DNA from: Apoderus coryli
Lineage: Eukaryota > Arthropoda > Insecta > Coleoptera > Attelabidae
Reading direction: 5' to 3'
Assembly: GCA_911728435.2 (NCBI GenBank)
Contig: OU452201.1
Coordinates: 14,446,001 to 14,510,000 of the forward strand
DNA: 64,000 bases
Positions 60,201-64,000 of the stretch are shown piece after piece (the stretch's first letter is position 1; each line of letters starts with the position of its first letter). The translations under genes and the position numbers were made by a program. The notes under the pieces were generated by a model. That model had not been told where the DNA came from. It worked only from the letters and a program-made list of their open reading frames with translations, and did no database searches.

Positions 60201-62177
60201 AGTTTATGTTTGACAGCCATTGAAAGCAGCTAACCTCGTTAATTTCCACAAAAATTGAAAAAAGTGCATTTCGTGTGCTGATTATGCATTACTTTTTGTG
60301 GAAAAAACCATTACCGAAACCAAGGAGATGCTTGATAAATACACTATGGGGACCCTGCACCGTCAATTTAAATTCAAAAGAGATTTATAAGAGCGTTTAT
60401 AATATCATAAGACATTAATAAAGAAAACGTTACATAAATAGATCGCTAAAGAAGATATTAATTCAAAAATATGATAATTTAATTAAGAAAGTTTTTGAAC
60501 GTTTTATGATGTGATACCTACGCGCCTTCTAAGGTTGTTATTATAATAACTTATAATGCTAACTGAGCGAACGTATAGAGTGTTAATAAAGTAATATAAG
60601 CAAGGTTTCGTTATTGCTATGTTTATTGGAGAGACTTTCGTGAATTATTAAAAGTTGGGAATGAACTATTATCTATAAATAGAAAAATCATTACTCTATT
60701 ATTCCTCGTACTTTTTTTACTTAAAGCCATACACACACTACCTATATTTATTTATTATTTAATAATAGCCATAGCCATAATTTTATTGTGGCATTGCCGT
60801 AAAAACAAGATAAACTGAATCAGATGCAAAATAATCAAGGAAAATATTTCTAGGTGATTTGAACAAACAAATGCTAAATGAAATTATTTCTTCAGGTATT
60901 CCTAGAATTAATTTGATTCACTTACCGCCTGAGTCCTGACAATGGAAATTAGGATCCAAGCCTTTCGAACACATTTTGGTGACCTTTTCTACGTGTCCAT
61001 TTTGAACATAGTCCAAAAATCGTCGTAGATTTGCTCGTGTATGCAAGCTTTTTAACTGTTTTTCATCTAAGGATATCATTTTGTATACTCGTCTTTTGTA
61101 TTTTAACTAAAAATAAAATCATTATATCATATATTGTGGAAATATTTGTACATCAAGACATTTTTCTTATTCACTGCACTTCCTTTAATATCCTGCTCTC
61201 CCTATTTCACACCGAAAAATCTTCTCAACATTTTATTTCCTATAATGCCTTAGGGTAGTGTGAATTGTCGAAAATCAATTTCGATCCCATAATTTATACG
61301 AGTACGACTGACGATAATACTAATAGAACTAGAAGTCTATACTAAGGCCAGGGCCGTAGATGGTAAATGATAAATAAAAATCGCATTTACAGTAGGTAAG
61401 GTTTTTTATGAAACCCAATCTTTTGATCCTATCATCATTGGCACCATCTAAAAGAAACATTTACTTTCGCAATTCAGAATGAGCAAGTGCTAAAGACTGT
61501 ATGCCGATAAAATCAGAAGAAGTAGCAAAAAACATTTATTTATTATTAATAAGTTATTGGTCTCTCTCCTTAATAAGTAAAATAATCCTTGGCTGTGAAT
61601 TTCATTTTCAATTATGATTATTAAAAAGAAAAATATATGACTAATAGAATTTTTGACTTTCAATTTTATATGTTATTCTTTCTTCAACATTAGAAATTTA
61701 CCTACAACTAGAACTAAATTAATGTTTTTCACTACTAATATATGATTCTTTAAACCACTGATGATGGAACAAGTTTGTTTCGAAACACGTATGGTTATAA
61801 ATTAGTTGAATGGGATTCGATTAAATCTACTTATTTTAGGAAGAATTTTCACATTCAATATTGATCGTTTTCCGTCAAAAACGCACGAATCCAGCAAAGA
61901 GGGCATTACAACATTTAATTTTAATTAATTTAATATCGCAGCTATGTTCTAAAATTATTTTATATATAAGAAAATCAATAACGATTTTACTACTATAGTT
62001 TTATAATTTTTGCCTTATAAAATATACGCTACTGCTTGAACTTCTGCTTACCTCTAGATAGCCGACGGGTCCGTTAAAAGCATAGTCCCCCAGACGACGT
62101 TCCTCATCCAGAAATTTCCCAGCTCTACCATTCTCAGGGGGGCAGAACAATCCGTAGTTAAAGCTTTCCTTCAATTC
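42089..62177 (-). CDS. Prosap: Shank/ProSAP scaffold homologue, 15 exons, 5' partial
   Basis: This is a multidomain scaffold of postsynaptic densities and cell junctions. The model (5' to 3') is 62177-62052, 61106-60926, 60065-59746, 58221-57960, 55526-55314, 53249-53073, 49175-48941, 48676-48382, 48225-47985, 47922-47597, 47541-47265, 46073-45804, 43940-43721, 42987-42704 and 42372-42089. All junctions are GT-AG with continuous phase; 3,711 nt give 1,236 residues plus TGA. Domain order is SPN end, ankyrin repeats, SH3, PDZ, then a long Ser/Pro-rich tail, exactly that of Shank. The N-terminal half of the SPN domain lies upstream, outside the window. No SAM domain follows; the frame closes at 42089-42091 after LKQGRLHSQ. 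A consensus donor (GTAAGA, 42181-42176) inside the last exon could allow another 3' end. Confidence 0.92.
48382..49175 (-). CDS. Shank exons G-H: second half of SH3 and PDZ
   Basis: Exon 49175-48941 completes SH3 (DDGYLEGNVRSTGSRSGLFP then AHCIQEV). The SH3 is atypical, with few of the aromatic residues that normally bind proline ligands, as known for Shank. Exon 48676-48382 is the PDZ domain: RTVVLHRGKKGFGFILRGAK with the GFGF carboxylate-binding loop, CPALQYLDEVDPGGVADIAG and GDFLLEINNEDV. In Shank this domain binds SAPAP/GKAP C-termini. It lies at about residues 515-603 of the visible protein. Confidence 0.93.
50225..52497. mobile_element. 2.27-kb mariner-like element with ~550-bp inverted repeats
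   Basis: The ends are CAGGGTGGTCCAACTTTTAC (50225 on) and its complement ending ...CCACCCTG at 52497, flanked on both sides by TA, the Tc1/mariner target duplication. The inverted repeat is unusually long: homology continues to about 50780 on the left and about 51937 on the right, with some mismatches and small indels. It inserted in the Shank intron between the two SH3 exons. The transposase inside is broken. Confidence 0.9.
50771..51809 (-). pseudogene. Mariner-like transposase, one frameshift and two stops
   Basis: The frame starts MPRLFSNQEY at 51809. The N-terminal DUF4817-type helix-turn-helix region includes AVAAAREYAHRFPNRRHPT. A shift in the A-run near 51632 breaks the frame, after which RRTAVMLNISRSTIL (second HTH) follows, then WTDEASF with the first catalytic Asp and WFQMDGAPAYF with the second. 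In-frame TAG at 51043-51041 and a later TAA interrupt it before PPRSFDLTPLDFFICGYLK with the third acidic residue (D-type). The end is ...CQL and TGA at 50773-50771. The spacing between the second and third Asp is about 45 residues in this copy, longer than usual. Confidence 0.88.
53073..55526 (-). CDS. Shank exons E-F: linker and first half of SH3
   Basis: Exon 55526-55314 continues the conserved VVPFRGPPSYNPKRRS (the first V is completed across the junction), then a Ser/Pro-rich linker ending in acidic Ser/Thr sequence. Exon 53249-53073 is Ser/Asp-rich (SDSSGVGTANSDTTNYS) and ends with CIESYSSNEEGHISIREGEL, the start of the Shank SH3 domain. The intron between them holds the 558-bp ribozyme foldback. 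Confidence 0.88.
54158..54204 (-). ncRNA. Hammerhead-like motif (H6a), left arm
   Basis: The minus strand reads core CUGAAGA, stem II GACAAC/GUUGUC with a GUAAU loop (six perfect pairs), then GAAAC GUU. Stem I is short (UGC with GUA, one wobble). The stem III bases ACGU are self-complementary, so activity would likely need pairing with a second copy. Confidence 0.55.
54493..54537 (+). ncRNA. Hammerhead-like motif (H6b), right arm
   Basis: This is the mirror copy of H6a on the plus strand: CUGAAGA at 54500-54506, stem II GACAAC/GUUGUC, GAAAC at 54525-54529. Both arms keep an intact core. Confidence 0.55.
56726..56782 (+). mobile_element. LINE reverse-transcriptase fragment
   Basis: The plus-strand residues STVKYLGIIIDSCLK match the YLGxxIDxxLxW motif found downstream of the catalytic core in LINE reverse transcriptases. 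The frame ends at TGA. An (AAT)n plus 'aggtttatttgcagttg' tail-like sequence follows within 30 bases. It is a small relic in a Shank intron. Confidence 0.45.
57960..60065 (-). CDS. Shank exons C-D: ankyrin repeats
   Basis: Exon 60065-59746 encodes ETPLTLATG, TKDGSTALHRAVEHKS and NKGLTPLYLTVTHN, ending DTQGWQEVHQ. Exon 58221-57960 encodes LEHLLFYGADMNAQNASGNT, PLHVCAVNSQDSCARHLLFR and NQTPCQVAVIAGNMELAELI. Together they make about six ankyrin repeats, the block that in Shank folds back on SPN and binds partners such as sharpin and alpha-fodrin. Sequence identity to the vertebrate family is very high here. Confidence 0.92.
59200..59420 (-). pseudogene. Decayed mariner-like transposase fragment
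   Basis: The clearest part is minus strand 59364-59324, reading DEIKWPPRSPDLT, the third catalytic region of mariner-like transposases. Flanking sequence appears related to the C-terminus but the frame is broken. It lies in the intron between the two ankyrin exons. Confidence 0.5.
60926..62177 (-). CDS. Shank exons A-B: end of SPN domain and linker
   Basis: Exon 62177-62052 (42 codons, phase 0) encodes ELKESFNYGLFCPP, GRAGKFLDEERRLGDY and VGYLE. These are hallmarks of the Shank/ProSAP N-terminal (SPN) domain, the Ras-binding, FERM-like module. Exon 61106-60926 continues with LKYKRRVYKMISLDEKQLKS, ANLRRFLDYVQNG and KGLDPNFHCQDSG, the linker into the first ankyrin repeat. The intron between them (61107-62051) carries ribozyme motif H7. 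Confidence 0.9.
61749..61801 (+). ncRNA. Hammerhead-like ribozyme motif (H7), plus strand
   Basis: Stem I is ACCA (61754-61757) with UGGU (61792-61795), plus outer UUU/AAA pairs past an internal loop. The core is CUGAUGA (61758-61764). Stem II is GGAAC/GUUUC with a six-base loop. GAAA is at 61782-61785, followed by C-AC-G and a GUA triplet, with predicted cleavage after 61791. It and H1 are the best-formed copies. It lies in a Shank intron, antisense to Shank transcription. Confidence 0.75.
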
Positions 62178-63520
62178 CTGCAGGAAAGTAGGTATCAACG
62201 TTAGTAGTTATTATGATGTGTTCACTGAGTACATTATATTTCTTTTCTTAAATTTCAAATAGAGACAGAAACTAATAACAGCGTATGTAATAGTGATCAA
62301 GCATTTAGACATTCCAAAATAGAGGGAATTTTATAAAATATCGTTAAACAGATAATATATATAGCTAGAAAAATATCTGATGATAATAGGGACATGCAAT
62401 TTGCTGACGCAAGAGAATTATCTGTCCTCTTCGTATATGTTCATGCTAACTGAGCAACACTAAATTAAGGTTAAGTTAAAATACACAAATGATCTGCGTC
62501 AGCAACAGCTGCTGAATTTTTAAGTGATAAACACCAAAATATATATTAACCCCAATATATACGTTGTGTTACAAAAAATAGGAATGTCTAACCAACGATT
62601 CTAGCAACGACTCAATTCAATCCCATCTCCAACACTAGACGCAACGATTTTCCCTAACAGAGCCCTTTATGCTATTAAGCAAATATTATACTTGAAACCG
62701 GGGATATTTCAACTGACGAGTTCTAAAATAATGATCTTGTTACGTTTAAGAGGCCTGTATAATAGCAGAGCAATCGGCTACGGAGGGGGTCCATCTAGTG
62801 TTCGCAATATAATTAAATGGAGTTGATTACTCGACGTTTGCCTGATAAATAATAGATTCCGTAGCTATTTTGATTTGGTAGGCACGACTTGTTCACACTA
62901 GAATGAAGAACATAATTGACAACCAACACTGACGAATTCAGGATCGACCAAACTGAACTGAAAGTGAAGAAACTGAAGTCTTGCGCAACCTGACTATTAT
63001 TTGCTCATGATAATTGACCGATAAATAAATAATAAACATCGCTGACGATCACTCCTATTAGTCGAGAAAACTACATGGCCTAATGACCCGATATATGACA
63101 ACGCGACAGCTCTGGGAAAGACTTCCAAAATTCATAACGTCTACGTATTATTCTAAAAGATAAATCATATTACTACTACAAATAGTAGAACAAAACCAAA
63201 TTCAACAAAAAGCCATAAATAATTACACTTATGACGTCTGTTTGTTCGAAGATAAAAATTTATTGTAATATAATTTCTGACGTTCTTCAAACAGTATAGT
63301 CATTGTCTACCTATATTCTTTTTATTCTATCCTTTATTAAAATCTCTTTGTAAAGGCGCAGTAATTATTGTATTATTTAGTATTAGCAATAAAGAATAAA
63401 ATTAATTTTTGAATAGTATTAAGGTAATTATTATTCATTGTGGCGCCATAATAGCTGTAATAAAAATAAATGTTTAATTAGACAGAGTTAAAACAACTCA
63501 TGGTGGTGAACTAACGAGTT

Positions 63521-63709
63521 TACTGAAACTATACTTCTGGATAAATCCTGCGTCAAATTTAAACTAGCTAACGTTTCGCTGATCATCCTGTCAGCTTCTT
63601 CAGAGCAACTTCACGTAAACGCGGTTAAACTGAAACTAAATTTGACGCAGGATTTATCCAGAAGTATAGTTTCAGTAAGTTCAATCGCCTGTGGAAGTTT
63701 TTTGTCTAA
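63521..63709. mobile_element. 189-bp ribozyme element with 12-bp target duplication
   Basis: AACTAACGAGTT occurs exactly at 63509-63520 and again at 63710-63721, bracketing the element as a clean target-site duplication. Inside, arms of about 40 bp ('tactgaaactatacttctgg' and its complement near 63659-63678) flank a hammerhead-like motif. The size and duplication length fit a minimal non-autonomous retroelement, such as a Penelope-derived unit or retrozyme. Confidence 0.7.
63563..63608 (-). ncRNA. Hammerhead-like ribozyme motif (H8)
   Basis: The minus strand reads stem I GCU with AGC, core CUGAAGA, stem II GCUGA/UCAGC with an eight-base loop, then GAAAC and a GUU triplet. The ACGU at the stem III position is self-complementary, as in H2 and H6. 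Confidence 0.6.
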
Positions 63710-64000
63710 AACTAACGAGTTGTTTTTTTTAGAGGGAAACATCAACCTCAAAATTAGGTACTTTTATATAGGAACGAGTGTCACATCTTAAGTTCATGTC
63801 GTTATTGCTAGATGCCGACTTACCTATAGTCGTCTGACCTTCAAAATTTGCGCATAATATGGATATTATTATTTAGAATCTAACTAAATTGCAAGTTTCG
63901 ATTTATGACAGTCTTCTTCCAAAGCAACGATATTTTACCTAGTTACCTCTAATTAAGAAACTGTTGACAAAAATTGTAACACTACTAAAATAATAATTGT

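Larger units (their letters stand above)
62178..64000. other. Shank upstream intron or 5' flank
   Basis: I could not find the preceding Shank exon. A strong minus-strand donor-like site 'gtaagtcgg' occurs near 63828, but the frame before it is closed in the phase needed (phase 0), so it could be a 5' UTR exon or chance. The rest is AT-rich with one small element at 63521-63709. Confidence 0.45.

Noticed and set aside
63820..63845. Strong donor-like site on the minus strand as the missing Shank exon
   Set aside because: The phase needed to join the next exon would place a stop codon at the junction, and no SPN-like residues precede it.
1..64000. CRISPR arrays, tRNA or rRNA genes, bacterial operon signals
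   Set aside because: The tandem arrays have no spacers, and I saw no tRNA or rRNA pattern. The spliced genes show that this is nuclear eukaryotic DNA.

Overview
The window is AT-rich, intron-containing animal DNA, almost certainly from an insect. Evidence: consensus GT-AG introns, metazoan genes (an Rh ammonium channel and a Shank scaffold), arthropod-type transposons, and a stretch of AACCT-like repeats. I cannot fix the order from sequence alone. The supplied reading frames split every spliced gene, so I rebuilt the gene models by hand from splice sites, intron phase and protein continuity.

Layout. (1) 1-2528: the 3' part of a LINE with an intact reverse-transcriptase frame and an AAAT-repeat tail. 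(2) 4195-16631, plus strand: a complete 8-exon Rh-type ammonium transporter (493 aa). Its introns carry a foldback element with a hammerhead ribozyme motif, mariner debris and small inverted-repeat elements. (3) 17311-19350, minus strand, tail-to-tail with the Rh gene: a compact 5-exon gene for a 167-aa secreted protein of unknown function. (4) 19437-30057: a 10.6-kb segment bounded by about 35-bp terminal inverted repeats with a TA on each side. It holds a 110-bp satellite near its left end, a 182-bp satellite near its right end, a complete 6-exon DUF4806 gene (345 aa) and an overlapping, apparently truncated transposase-like ORF, both on the minus strand. I read it as one large DNA transposon. 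(5) 30058-42088: AT-rich DNA with no convincing gene. (6) 42089-62177, minus strand: fifteen exons of a Shank/ProSAP homologue (1,236 codons) with SPN end, ankyrin repeats, SH3, PDZ and proline-rich tail. Its 5' end lies outside the window and I see no SAM domain. A 2.27-kb mariner-like element with very long inverted repeats and a foldback element sit in its introns. (7) 62178-64000: upstream intron or flank with a 189-bp ribozyme-bearing element flanked by a 12-bp duplication.

Two things stand out. First, the TIR-bounded 10.6-kb element: its two unrelated subterminal satellites carry the same decamer (TTTAATATGG) once per unit in mirror orientation. Second, nine hammerhead-ribozyme-like motifs at eight loci. 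Their core is conserved while their stem I sequences differ and still pair, which argues for real RNA structure. They resemble the minimal hammerheads of Penelope-like elements and retrozymes.

The host genes do not form a pathway. Rh is a membrane NH3/ammonium channel; Shank is a postsynaptic or junctional scaffold. The rest of the window is mostly a record of repeated transposon insertion.
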